Part shown: piece by piece, positions 26,626 through 35,411 of the stretch
Layout of the letters: every line of letters begins with the position of its first letter
Numbering within the stretch: the stretch's first letter is position 1
Assembly: GCA_002104535.1 (NCBI GenBank)
Contig: NBOG01000017.1
Coordinates: 1 to 42,315 of the forward strand
Source: Cognaticolwellia sediminilitoris
GTDB lineage: Bacteria; Pseudomonadota; Gammaproteobacteria; Enterobacterales; Alteromonadaceae
Direction: 5' to 3'
Length of the DNA: 42,315 nucleotides
Made by a program: the position numbers and the translations under genes
The notes under the pieces: model-generated
Seen by the model: the letters and a program-made list of their open reading frames with translations, nothing else
Told to the model about the DNA's origin: nothing
The model's database searches: none

Positions 26626-28149
26626 ATGTGTATTGGTAAAAATGTTGGCCGCTTACTTATCTTAGTTTTATTAAGTTCGTGTAGCGCGTTAAATGAAAGT
26701 AAGGTAACAGCTGAAGAACGTAGCCCTGAGTCTTATGCTGTTAGTGGCGCAAAACAAACTGGTTCAAGCATACCAAACTTATACAATATCGATAAAAACA
26801 CCTCACTCAAACTAATACATAATACTGACAACGTTCCCACCAAGAAAATTATCGAAAATCCACAAGCGGCTTTTTATGCTGACATTGAACGTTGCGGGGT
26901 CGATATTACTACTCAGCAACCGCAAGCGTTTGCACTAAAAGATTTAATGCTTGAAGAAATCCGTCTTTCTAATCATGACTTATCGAGTATGGCGTTAACT
27001 TTAAATTTAATGGGTTATAAAGTACTAGATGCCAGCTTAGATGCACAGCCGGCAAGTAAATTTAACTGTGATGAACTTCCTGTTATTGTTTTGCCATCTC
27101 AAGGCCAAGATCTTAAAGTATCGTTCGGTGATGAGGGCGGAGAGGGCTATAACATTGCCGATGCGGGCGGCACAAATATTAGTCAGTTAGGTGCGTCAAA
27201 CGTCGCTGAACTTGACCGATTACTGGTTTATTATCACCCGTCAAAAGCGCAGACTTTCAATAAGTTAAAATGGCTTATTTCTGAAAAGCTTGATGTACCA
27301 GCACCTCAGGTTTATATCGAAACGATGGTGTTAGAAATCAGGGAAGAAGACAGTAAAGAATTTGGCATCCAATACGACAAGGTAAATGGTGATAAATCAA
27401 TATCAATTGGCAGTTTAATTCCTGGCCTTGATACTTTTAATTATTTAAAAAATTCAATTATAGACCCTCTCAATGGCACCAATGTTTACGCCCCAGGTCG
27501 TGAAGAGCGACTGTATTTAAAAGCGATGATAGAAGAGGGCAAGGCAGAGGTACTTTCGCGCCCAAGTGTACTTGCAGTGAGCAACCGTCAAGCTTTTATT
27601 CAAATTGTAGATGTCATTCAATCACCTGAATTACGCAGTACACTTAGCCAAACAGGGGGATTACAAGTCAGCTCATATCAGTTTTCACCGTTATTAATTG
27701 GTATCACTTTAAATCTGAAGCCGAGAGTTTCAGCAGATCGGCAGTGGTTGACGCTAGAGCTTGATATTACCGTTGAATCAGAAGATGACGAAAATACAGG
27801 CGAGGTGTATGCCCCAAGCGAAGATGGCGAGCGCGTTTTGCTGGCTGAAAAACAAGGTTCATCGAGTAAAAAAGTCCGCACATTTGCCCGTATCCCAGAT
27901 CGTACGCCGATTATCATTGGCGGCTTGGTCAGCAAAAGCACCGAGCAACGTGAAGGTAAAGTACCTTTCTTTGGTGACATTCCACTACTTGGCAAGCTTT
28001 TTACCTCTGTCGATGATGAAATTCAAAGGCGAGAGTTGATTATCGTGTTAACCCCTTATATTTTGGCTGAAGACTCGCACAGTATTAATACCAACCGGCC
28101 CAATAAAAACGTGACTGAAAAAAATAAAGAGTCAGTGTTATTTAATTAA
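26626..28149 (+). CDS. Secretin-domain lipoprotein (GspD/PilQ superfamily), orphan
   Basis: A probable outer-membrane ring protein. From the ATG at 26626 (AGGA 7 bases upstream) the protein has 507 residues and a lipoprotein signal with lipobox LSSC (C19). The TTG at 26608 would put a polar extension before it and is rejected. Residues about 175-230 resemble a secretin N-domain (APQVYIETMVLEI). The C-terminal part is the secretin pore: VLSRPSVLAVSNRQAFIQI, YQFSPLLIGITLNLKPRV, RIPDRTPIIIGGLVSK, VPFFGDIPLLGKLF and RRELIIVLTPYIL. No inner-membrane, ATPase or pseudopilin genes lie nearby, so the partner system is not identifiable here. Shorter than GspD, it has fewer N-domains. Confidence 0.85.
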   Translation: MCIGKNVGRLLILVLLSSCSALNESKVTAEERSPESYAVSGAKQTGSSIPNLYNIDKNTSLKLIHNTDNVPTKKIIENPQAAFYADIERCGVDITTQQPQAFALKDLMLEEIRLSNHDLSSMALTLNLMGYKVLDASLDAQPASKFNCDELPVIVLPSQGQDLKVSFGDEGGEGYNIADAGGTNISQLGASNVAELDRLLVYYHPSKAQTFNKLKWLISEKLDVPAPQVYIETMVLEIREEDSKEFGIQYDKVNGDKSISIGSLIPGLDTFNYLKNSIIDPLNGTNVYAPGREERLYLKAMIEEGKAEVLSRPSVLAVSNRQAFIQIVDVIQSPELRSTLSQTGGLQVSSYQFSPLLIGITLNLKPRVSADRQWLTLELDITVESEDDENTGEVYAPSEDGERVLLAEKQGSSSKKVRTFARIPDRTPIIIGGLVSKSTEQREGKVPFFGDIPLLGKLFTSVDDEIQRRELIIVLTPYILAEDSHSINTNRPNKNVTEKNKESVLFN

Positions 28150-28341
28150 TCACTTAATTTAGCTTCAATATTGATGGTATTTGCTGCTATTTATCTTTTT
28201 TATCGAAACTGGCAATAAATCAGTTACTTCCAATAATTTAATTGTCAAAATAGTTCAAGTCTTCGGTTTAAATGCCGATAATTATAGCTAGACTATTAAT
28301 TTCCTATTCTAGGAAATAATGATTAAAGATTCGGAAACTGT

Positions 28342-30258
28342 ATGCTTAAAAAAATCCTTTATATGTTACCCATTCAAACAAAAATCACATTAACGTTGAT
28401 AATGGCCATCATCATATCAACCAGTATCGTTAGTTTTGGCGGTTATAATAAAGCGCAGTCGATCATGATGTCGCGGCTTGAAAACTCTGATTTACCCAAC
28501 TTACTTCAACGAGCAAGAAACGCAGTTGAAGGTGAAGTGTCAAAGGTTAAAAGCTTGACTCGCTCAGTTGCAACCAATCCGTTTATCCTAAACTGGGTAG
28601 AAAATGGCTCTGACTCACAAGGCGAAAAAACGTTAATAAAATACCTATCTGGAATTAGAGAGAGTAATAACCTGAGTAATGTATCTTTTGTAAATAGAGA
28701 AACAGCCCAATATTGGAATCAAGATGGCTTTTTGCGAGTTTTACAAAATGATCAAGCAGACGGTTGGTTTTTTGCTTATAAAAGTAGTGGCAAGCCAGAG
28801 TCTGTAAGTCTTTATACTTATCCTGATGGCAAAATTGATATGTTTGTTAATTATCAAGTGGTTGATGGTTTAGGCGCCGCAGGTGCTTCAAAATCCTTTA
28901 CCGCCATGGCTGAATACCTCAATAAATTCCAAATTGAAAAAACAGGTTTTGTCTATTTAGTTAATAATGAAGGTCAAGTACAAATTCATCAAGATGCTAC
29001 CAAAGCCGGCGCCGAAAACTTACAAGATACATACCCTGACATTAGTACTTTTGATTTATTACAAAAAAAAGATTTTGCATTTCATAACAACGGTGAGTTA
29101 ATTGTCGCATCAAGTTATATACCATCGTTAGGTTGGTACTTAATTGCTGAAGTGGCCAGTAAAGAGCTTTATTCTGGTTTAGAAGAAAGTCGTAATTATA
29201 TGCTATTTTGGTTTGCTGTCGTTGTTATTGTGCTTGGTATTATTGCGGTATTTTTCTCTAAATTATTGATGATACCTGTTGCTGCACTAGCACGTGTATT
29301 TAAAAAACTAGGTGACGGTGGAGGCGATCTTTCATATCGCATTAACCGTCATGGTAATGATGAAATTGCGGATTTAGCTAATGGCTTTAATAGCTTTATT
29401 GGCCAAATTCATAAAATTATTCTTGATGTTTCAACTACGGCCAAGCATTTACAAAATGCGGCTCATAATGTCGCTAATAACGCTGAGCAAAGTAAAGACA
29501 CTGCACAAATTGAATGTGATCAATCAATTGAAGTTTCCACGGCAGTTAGTCAAATGAGTGTCACTATTGGAGATATCGCTAAAAATGCCAGTATCGCTTC
29601 AGATGCAACGAACTCAGCAACAGATTCTGCCTTACAAGCACAAACAGTGGTAGAAGACTCAACTAATTATATTAGTAAAGTAAACCAAGGCATGGAATCA
29701 ATCTCTACTACCATAGAGTCTTTGGCAGAAAAAAGTGGCGCTATCAGTGGCGTGTTAGATGTTATTCGTGGGGTCTCTGAACAAACCAACCTTTTAGCAC
29801 TTAACGCCGCTATTGAAGCCGCTCGAGCTGGAGAGCAAGGCCGTGGTTTTGCTGTTGTAGCTGACGAAGTAAGAAGCTTAGCGCAAAGAACAAATGAATC
29901 AACCGATGAAATCGCTGCGATGATCACACAACTACAATCTGAATCGACTTTGGCGGTACAAGGTGTTCATGACAATCGAGACCTAGCTCATCAGGGCGCT
30001 GAATCAGCACTGAAAGCTAATGAAGCTATTCAACAAATTGTAGAAAAAATTGATACGGTTACAGGTTTAAACTTGCAAGTTGCTACAGCGACAGAAGAGC
30101 AGTTAACGGTTGTTCAAGAAATTAGTCGCCACGTTAAACAAATTAGTGATAACAGTGAACATTCGGCTGAAAATGCCGGAGATTTAGCTAATTCAAGTGA
30201 AGAGTTAAAGCATTTAGCCAGCGACTTAGAGCAATTAGTGAAAAACTTTAAAGTATAA
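28342..30258 (+). CDS. Methyl-accepting chemotaxis protein with Cache-type sensor
   Basis: A transmembrane chemoreceptor of 638 residues. TM1 is near 14-32 ([19 protein letters not shown]), followed by a periplasmic double-Cache-like sensor (about 35-275; motifs [42 protein letters not shown]), TM2 near 282-305 ([17 protein letters not shown]), a HAMP domain and the cytoplasmic signalling hairpin. The tip [20 protein letters not shown] is the canonical MCP signature. No C-terminal pentapeptide for CheR tethering is visible. The ligand is unknown. It follows the secretin by 192 bp; a functional link is not shown. Confidence 0.95.
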   Translation: MLKKILYMLPIQTKITLTLIMAIIISTSIVSFGGYNKAQSIMMSRLENSDLPNLLQRARNAVEGEVSKVKSLTRSVATNPFILNWVENGSDSQGEKTLIKYLSGIRESNNLSNVSFVNRETAQYWNQDGFLRVLQNDQADGWFFAYKSSGKPESVSLYTYPDGKIDMFVNYQVVDGLGAAGASKSFTAMAEYLNKFQIEKTGFVYLVNNEGQVQIHQDATKAGAENLQDTYPDISTFDLLQKKDFAFHNNGELIVASSYIPSLGWYLIAEVASKELYSGLEESRNYMLFWFAVVVIVLGIIAVFFSKLLMIPVAALARVFKKLGDGGGDLSYRINRHGNDEIADLANGFNSFIGQIHKIILDVSTTAKHLQNAAHNVANNAEQSKDTAQIECDQSIEVSTAVSQMSVTIGDIAKNASIASDATNSATDSALQAQTVVEDSTNYISKVNQGMESISTTIESLAEKSGAISGVLDVIRGVSEQTNLLALNAAIEAARAGEQGRGFAVVADEVRSLAQRTNESTDEIAAMITQLQSESTLAVQGVHDNRDLAHQGAESALKANEAIQQIVEKIDTVTGLNLQVATATEEQLTVVQEISRHVKQISDNSEHSAENAGDLANSSEELKHLASDLEQLVKNFKV

Positions 30259-30301
30259 GTTTAACTGTTTTATATCGCTTTAAAGCATCCTAAAAAAGAT
30301 T

Positions 30302-30342
30302 AGAAGTACTGCGTCGATAGCCTAATTGATTGCAGTGCTTCT
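30302..30342 (+). terminator. Hairpin after the chemoreceptor gene
   Basis: AGAAGTACTGC and GCAGTGCTTCT form an 11-bp stem (one G-U pair) around a 19-base loop. The following T content is modest, so it is a likely but not certain terminator. Confidence 0.5.
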
Positions 30343-30489
30343 ATAGCTCTTTCCTCAGGAAACCCAAAAGTTTTTATATTTATTTCACCGTTAATTATTG
30401 TTATCGTTGATAAATGAGCTGAAATTATCCCTTAACACGAGACAAGAAAATACGGCTCATTACCAGCTTATTCGGTCTTCGGGATTTAT

Positions 30490-30538
30490 TTGCTGCTCAA
30501 TTTTCCACAAAGTATTTAATGTGTATCTGACCCCACTT
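30490..30538. repeat. Half copy of the REPIN-like repeat
   Basis: The end TTAATGTGTATCTGACCCCA is present at 30516-30535, with an interior-like segment CGGGATTTATTTGCTGCTCA just before it that resembles, reversed, the left interior of copy 2. The opposite end is missing. The repeat ends 18 bases before a start codon (30557). Confidence 0.75.
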
Positions 30539-30556
30539 TAATGAATGGAATGTTAC

Positions 30557-31633
30557 ATGAAAATAGAACAAGCTCAACTTGATAAAGTTGAGACAAAGCT
30601 GAACAGACAAAACGCATTAGTAGCCGTATTAACCTCTACGTTCTGGACTATGCCATTAATTATTCTTTGGTATGCTGTTTATCTTTATAATCCAAATTTT
30701 TCGCCAATTATGTTACTCGTTAATGGCTTTTTAGTGGGGTTGTTCGTTCGAATTCATGGTAAAGGCATGACGGGATTATTTTCATTAATTGCCATGCTGG
30801 TTCATTCCATCATAGTGTTGGTGGCCTTTAGCCTACAAATTGTTATCGCAGGTACTACATGGGCTTTGTTGTTATTTGGTTTATACGCGGCCGGTATGGT
30901 AGCAGCGAATAAGTTAGCGCGCATCGAAGTGCCATTTGAAGAACATAGAGCCTATTCATACTTAACCTCTTCAGAGCCGCACCATAGCAGTAAAAAATTA
31001 AAAAACCGCTGGTGGGTTGCCTTGCCAATTTTGCTGATTAGCATCGCTTTAACATCTAATTTAGCTACCGTTGGCATAGTCGTTTTTAGTGAAGCTCAAG
31101 CGCAAATTAATCAAGAACAACAAAGTAGACAAGCAAAGCAATATCAGGAAAATAAAGAGATTGATCTTATGCCTAGCGCATTAAGTAAAAGATCTACTCA
31201 TGATATTTTGCTATACGCCTATGCTTATCATAGAGGCTTACTGTTTAATAAGCAGGGCACTCGAAGTGAAGTATTCCCGCGTTCAGAATATAAAGCCATA
31301 ACGTTATTAAACTATCTTATTGACGAGCGTGACAACGCTAGAGCCAAGTTTATTGTGGGCTACTTGTCCGGTAGTGCTAAAGGCAGCCCATTAATACAAG
31401 CTGCTGCTGATCAAAAAGATCCCTATGGCCGAATATATTCAGCGGTCAACTTTGGCTGTCATTCTGATGAAGATTTAGCTAAAAGCTTGTTAGAAAAACT
31501 GGCGAGCACGTCAAATAAACCCTATATACAAGAAGAAGTAAGTTCAATTTTATATGTTGGTATAGAGTCAGTATGTAGCGAACTAGAACAGCCAGAATTT
31601 TCGTTAAGCTTTGTTAAAAACTATTTCGATTAA
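30557..31633 (+). CDS. Unknown multi-spanning membrane protein
   Basis: Family not recognised. From the ATG at 30557 (GGAATG 7 bases ahead) the protein has 358 residues. The N-terminal half contains about five hydrophobic segments, including VLTSTFWTMPLIILWYAVYL, LLVNGFLVGLFVRIHG, IAMLVHSIIVLVAFSLQIVI, ALLLFGLYAAGMVAA and VALPILLISIALTSNLATVG. A polar, glutamine-rich linker (about 180-200) follows, and then a soluble C-terminal domain (about 205-358) with helical, repeat-like character (LLNYLIDERDNARAKFIVGYL, AKSLLEKLAST). It stands between a truncated REPIN and a convergent gene. Confidence 0.65.
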   Translation: MKIEQAQLDKVETKLNRQNALVAVLTSTFWTMPLIILWYAVYLYNPNFSPIMLLVNGFLVGLFVRIHGKGMTGLFSLIAMLVHSIIVLVAFSLQIVIAGTTWALLLFGLYAAGMVAANKLARIEVPFEEHRAYSYLTSSEPHHSSKKLKNRWWVALPILLISIALTSNLATVGIVVFSEAQAQINQEQQSRQAKQYQENKEIDLMPSALSKRSTHDILLYAYAYHRGLLFNKQGTRSEVFPRSEYKAITLLNYLIDERDNARAKFIVGYLSGSAKGSPLIQAAADQKDPYGRIYSAVNFGCHSDEDLAKSLLEKLASTSNKPYIQEEVSSILYVGIESVCSELEQPEFSLSFVKNYFD

Positions 31634-31670
31634 ACTTGTTAGCTTAATACGTAAGAACTAGTTGTTAGGG

Positions 31671-32048
31671 CTAATCGTTGGTAATATGAGATTGGAGTAG
31701 CGGTTTAAAACCACCATAAACCATTTTAGTCGCGTCAAATCCTTTGCCATACAACTCAACCAAATCAGCCATTCTTGGATCAGTTGCGACTTTACTGTTC
31801 GCCAAATCTCGTGCTGCTCGAGATGCAAATGTTACCCAGCCAAATACAATGATGTCTGTTGGATTTGCTGCTACGACGTCAGTGAACGAACGCGTACCTT
31901 GCAAATTCATGTCGTCACCAACATATTCTTGATAGTCGAGAGCGCCATGCTCTTGCCAAATTTCAGCAACTTTTTCAGCAAGTATCTTGTATTCCTCAAG
32001 GTGTTTTGTCGGAATGGGAAAGACAAAACCGTCAATGTAATCTGCCAT
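31671..32048 (-). CDS. DUF1428 family protein (YbaA-like)
   Basis: A cytoplasmic protein of 125 residues matching the DUF1428 pattern: start MADYIDGFVFPIPTKHLEEY, GALDYQEYVGDD, then VFGWVTFASRAARD and the C-terminal DPRMADLVEL...FDATKMVYGGF. E. coli YbaA belongs to this family. The fold is a dimeric ferredoxin-like alpha/beta barrel; no biochemical function is established. A GGAGA ribosome site sits before the ATG. It lies alone, 83 bp downstream of the omega-amidase gene. Confidence 0.9.
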   Translation of the reverse strand: MADYIDGFVFPIPTKHLEEYKILAEKVAEIWQEHGALDYQEYVGDDMNLQGTRSFTDVVAANPTDIIVFGWVTFASRAARDLANSKVATDPRMADLVELYGKGFDATKMVYGGFKPLLQSHITND

Positions 32049-32131
32049 AACTTCTCCAATATAATGATACTAACTTAGGGGGCATTTTGTTTGTTTATTA
32101 ATACGACTATTTCTTAAAGATAAACTTAAAT

Positions 32132-32923
32132 TCAATTTGTTAATTCAAACTCGTCAGCATCTAAAAACGCAGGGAATTTAGCTTTAAATTGCTCAAGTTT
32201 GCTAAAGTCGAGTGTTGCACTGATGATCTGTTGTTGATTATCTTCGGCGCTGATGATGTTCTCGCCGGTAAAATCAATAACGGTTGTTCCGCCTGAATGC
32301 GCGGTATTAAATCCATCTGTACCAATACGATTAACGCCAACCACGAAGCTATGATTTTCCATCGCTCGTGCTTTTAATAACGTGTCCCAAACATGTCGGC
32401 GCGCGGCAGGCCAATTCGCGACATTGATCATTAAGTCATAGTCTTGCTTGTTTCTTGACCACACAGGAAAACGTAAGTCATAACAAACTAATGGCAAAAT
32501 TTTGATACCCTTGATGGTAATTACCTTGCGAATTTCACCCTGTTCAACATGATCTTGCTCATTGCCTAATCTAAATAAATGACGTTTGTCGTAATGTTCA
32601 ACCTTGCCATCCGCAAACACCCAATAAAATCGATTCACCTTTTTATTATTATGGCTAACTAAAACACTGCCTGCTACTACACAATTATACTGTTGTGCCA
32701 TTTTTTTAAGCCAAGCTAAAGCCTTGCCGCCATCTTCAGGCTCTTTTACATCATCTTTATTTATGCAAAAGCCCGTGGAGAAGGTTTCTGGCAATAATAA
32801 TAAGTCAGCAGTTTCATTATCAGTAAAGTGTGCAGCTATCTGTTGTTCTAAATGGCTAAAATTGGCTTGTTGATCGAGCCAATGAATATCGAATTGTACG
32901 GCAGCGATAGTTAAAGTTGACAT
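32132..32923 (-). CDS. yafV: Omega-amidase (nitrilase superfamily, YafV-like)
   Basis: A cytoplasmic amidase that hydrolyses omega-amides of 2-oxo acids such as 2-oxoglutaramate. The 263-residue protein carries the nitrilase triad E46 (LLLPETFSTGF), K113 (HYDKRHLFRLG) and C147 (PLVCYDLRFPVW). The motifs INVANWPAARRHVWDTLLKARAMEN and GVNRIGTDGFN match E. coli YafV closely. Its start lies 13 bp inside the aminotransferase gene, so translation is probably coupled. This pairing suits the transaminase/omega-amidase pathway, in which an aminotransferase uses glutamine and the amidase removes the product. Confidence 0.93.
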   Translation of the reverse strand: MSTLTIAAVQFDIHWLDQQANFSHLEQQIAAHFTDNETADLLLLPETFSTGFCINKDDVKEPEDGGKALAWLKKMAQQYNCVVAGSVLVSHNNKKVNRFYWVFADGKVEHYDKRHLFRLGNEQDHVEQGEIRKVITIKGIKILPLVCYDLRFPVWSRNKQDYDLMINVANWPAARRHVWDTLLKARAMENHSFVVGVNRIGTDGFNTAHSGGTTVIDFTGENIISAEDNQQQIISATLDFSKLEQFKAKFPAFLDADEFELTN

Positions 32924-34098
32924 AATATTTCCGCCGCTTTAACTAATGTGTCGTCATTTTTTGCAAAGCAAAGTCGAATAACTTTATTATGTTTATGGTA
33001 TCCATCTCTTTGCTCCACAGGGTAAAGGGGGCTTAGGGGAATAGCAGCAACACCGGCTTCTTTAGTCAGCCAATAACAAAACTCACGGTCATTTAAGTCA
33101 GATATTGAAGAATAATCTAATAATAAGAAGTAGGTACCTTTTGACGGTAATAGTTTAAAGCGTGAGTTTTTTAATGCGTTAACCAATACATCTCTTTTCT
33201 CTTGATAGAAACAAGCCAATGCGGTGATATGCTCAGGTTGCTGCTTTAGCATTTCAGCAATGGCTATTTGAGCTGGTGTGAACGAGCAAAAAGTCACGTA
33301 TTGATGAATTTTTCGAAACTCGGCCATTAAGTTATCAGGGGCGGCGCAATAGCCCATTTTCCAGCCAGTACAGTGGAAGGTTTTACCAAAACTAGAGACG
33401 ACAAAAGCACGATTAAATAATGCAGGGTAACGTAATACGCTTTCATGGCGTAAACCATCAAAAGTCATATGCTCGTAAACTTCGTCGCTAATAACATATA
33501 AATCATGCTTTTCTACTAACGCTTGTAATGTATTAAGATCCGCCGCACTTAAAATTGAGCCGGTTGGATTGTGTGGGCTGTTAATAATGATGGCACGGGT
33601 GTTTTCATTAATATTTTGCTCTACATGGCTCCAATTGATTGCATATTCAGGAGCATCAAGAGTGATATGGCGACATTTGCCACCTGCAAGTTCAACGGCA
33701 GGCTCATAAGAGTCGTAGGCGGGGTCGAAAATAACAACCTCGTCGTTAGGGCGCACGAGTACTTGTATCGCAACCCAAAGCGCTTCAGTCGCGCCTGAGG
33801 TTATGGTGATATTATTTACACCATTAAGTTTTTGTTTGTCAGTTAACTGCGTTTGATATTGGCGATGGATCATCGCAGCAATTTCAGTTAATAAATCTGG
33901 CAAGCCATTAGATGGCGAGTATTGGTTTTTACCTGCGATTATCGCTTGGTTAATTTTATCTTTTAAAAAATCAGGCGTATCAAATTCAGGGAAGCCTTGC
34001 GATAAATTAATCGCCTGATGTTGGTTCGCTAAAGTCGACATTTCAGTGAAAATACTGGTTTCAACAGTAGGCAATTTGCTAGTGAAAGAAGAGGACAA
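32911..34098 (-). CDS. ybdL: Methionine/glutamine aminotransferase (YbdL-like)
   Basis: A PLP-dependent class I aminotransferase of 395 residues. Visible landmarks are INLSQGFPEFDTP near residue 30, SGATEALWVAIQ, INSPHNPTG (around 173-180), SDEVYEHMTFDG and the PLP-lysine K239 in SSFGKTFHCTGWKMGY, a near match to E. coli YbdL, which prefers methionine with an oxo-acid acceptor. The start is TTG, chosen because AGGGAGT lies about 8 bases ahead of it and the next ATG (residue 20) would cut conserved sequence. It overlaps yafV by 13 bp. Together they likely salvage methionine from its 2-oxo acid with glutamine as donor. Confidence 0.92.
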   Translation of the reverse strand: MSSSFTSKLPTVETSIFTEMSTLANQHQAINLSQGFPEFDTPDFLKDKINQAIIAGKNQYSPSNGLPDLLTEIAAMIHRQYQTQLTDKQKLNGVNNITITSGATEALWVAIQVLVRPNDEVVIFDPAYDSYEPAVELAGGKCRHITLDAPEYAINWSHVEQNINENTRAIIINSPHNPTGSILSAADLNTLQALVEKHDLYVISDEVYEHMTFDGLRHESVLRYPALFNRAFVVSSFGKTFHCTGWKMGYCAAPDNLMAEFRKIHQYVTFCSFTPAQIAIAEMLKQQPEHITALACFYQEKRDVLVNALKNSRFKLLPSKGTYFLLLDYSSISDLNDREFCYWLTKEAGVAAIPLSPLYPVEQRDGYHKHNKVIRLCFAKNDDTLVKAAEILCQL

Positions 34099-34310
34099 AA
34101 AAGACTCCCTGAGTTTTTAATAAAGTAAAATAGGTTTGGTTATAAACCTATTTAAGAACTAGTGAAATAATGAGTAGGATGTTAAGGCTAACACAGCACG
34201 AGTTCAATATTTAAAAACGGTTAATCACATGTAATTGACTTAAGTAACTTTAAGTTGTTAAACAAAAGGCGGCTAACAGAAAATACTATTTCGGTCGATA
34301 TTAATACAAA

Positions 34311-34334
34311 AAAGGGCCGAAGCCCTTTATCAAT
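34311..34334 (-). terminator. Rho-independent terminator
   Basis: On the minus strand AAAGGGC-TTCG-GCCCTTT forms a 7-bp stem with the stable TTCG loop, continuing into TTTGT. It follows the stop of the membrane-protein gene 34341-35150. Confidence 0.85.
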
Positions 34335-34340
34335 TAAGGA

Positions 34341-35150
34341 CTACACGTTGGGTAACCACATCGACATAATCGCGCCGAAAATACCCACAGACATGACAAT
34401 CGTCGCGATACACAAAAGGGCCGAAATACAGTATTTTCCAACCGTATCAGCTTTATCTCTGCCCCAAAAATAAGCTTCTAATAGCAGCAAGGGTAATAGG
34501 TATTGTGCAAATGCTAGAACAATAATAAAAGGGCCTTCAAAGGTTTCTGGATCGAAGCCAACCGCACCATTATTGATAATTAACCAAGCCATAAGGCCAA
34601 CGCGAAAAAACCAGCCAGAATTGACCACCATAAATAGACGCAATGCCCATTTTCTATGCTGTTTAATATCTCTCTTTATCGCAAAGCGTACGGCAATAAT
34701 TGCAAAGCTTAAAATCAGAAATACCATCAAATTCATGGCGATAAACATCGACATGCCGCCGGGCATTTTGTCATAGCCCCAAATCAAATACAGGCCAATA
34801 ATACTGCCAAAAAAGATCGTGGTTATAAATAATCGACCATTGAAACGATGGAATTTAGGGGCTTTTTCACGGATTTGTGGAATTAGCTGTAATGGACCTA
34901 ACCCCATGATGATAACGGATAGTGCGACATGTCCAATAAGCGCAATTAAGCCTGATGTTTGCCCGTTGGGGGACTCCAGTACGTCGAAATTACCGGTTAA
35001 TATTGAGCCGCCATAATGTACAACAACATAATAGACCATAAACCACTGGCCAATAACCGCGGCTATAAACCAGAATTTGGCCATAACATTTAAGGTTTTA
35101 TTGGCGGTAAGGTTAAAATCCAGCGTGTTATTTAATGCTATTTCATTCAT
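34341..35150 (-). CDS. DUF2306-like multi-spanning membrane protein
   Basis: A predicted inner-membrane protein of 269 residues with about seven hydrophobic segments, for example FWFIAAVIGQWFMVYYVVV, LIALIGHVALSVIIMGLGPL, FITTIFFGSIIGLYLIWGY, FIAMNLMVFLILSFAIIAV and a C-terminal ISALLCIATIVMSVGIFGAI. The motifs GPLQLIPQIREKAPKFHRFNG and KRDIKQHRKWALRLF are characteristic of DUF2306-type proteins, with conserved histidines that could bind haem or metal. The function is not known. It stands alone between terminators and convergent/divergent neighbours. Confidence 0.8.
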   Translation of the reverse strand: MNEIALNNTLDFNLTANKTLNVMAKFWFIAAVIGQWFMVYYVVVHYGGSILTGNFDVLESPNGQTSGLIALIGHVALSVIIMGLGPLQLIPQIREKAPKFHRFNGRLFITTIFFGSIIGLYLIWGYDKMPGGMSMFIAMNLMVFLILSFAIIAVRFAIKRDIKQHRKWALRLFMVVNSGWFFRVGLMAWLIINNGAVGFDPETFEGPFIIVLAFAQYLLPLLLLEAYFWGRDKADTVGKYCISALLCIATIVMSVGIFGAIMSMWLPNV

Positions 35151-35411
35151 GTGTAGTTCCCTGTTGCGACTTTGTCGCTTTGTTATTTTTACTACAAATA
35201 TGCTGGTGTTTTGGTTTAATCTTTATCAGTGCAGCGTGTTTGTAATTTAACTTTCACAGGGCATACAGCATAAAACATTCCAAATGGTATTCATCAGTAA
35301 TATCATATGGTTATGTTTTATGGTGATAGCTGGGTTAGTCAAGATCACCAGTGAGTGATCTTTTTAACCAGTTTATGTGGAATTAGAATAATACTTATTA
35401 TCAATCATTCA

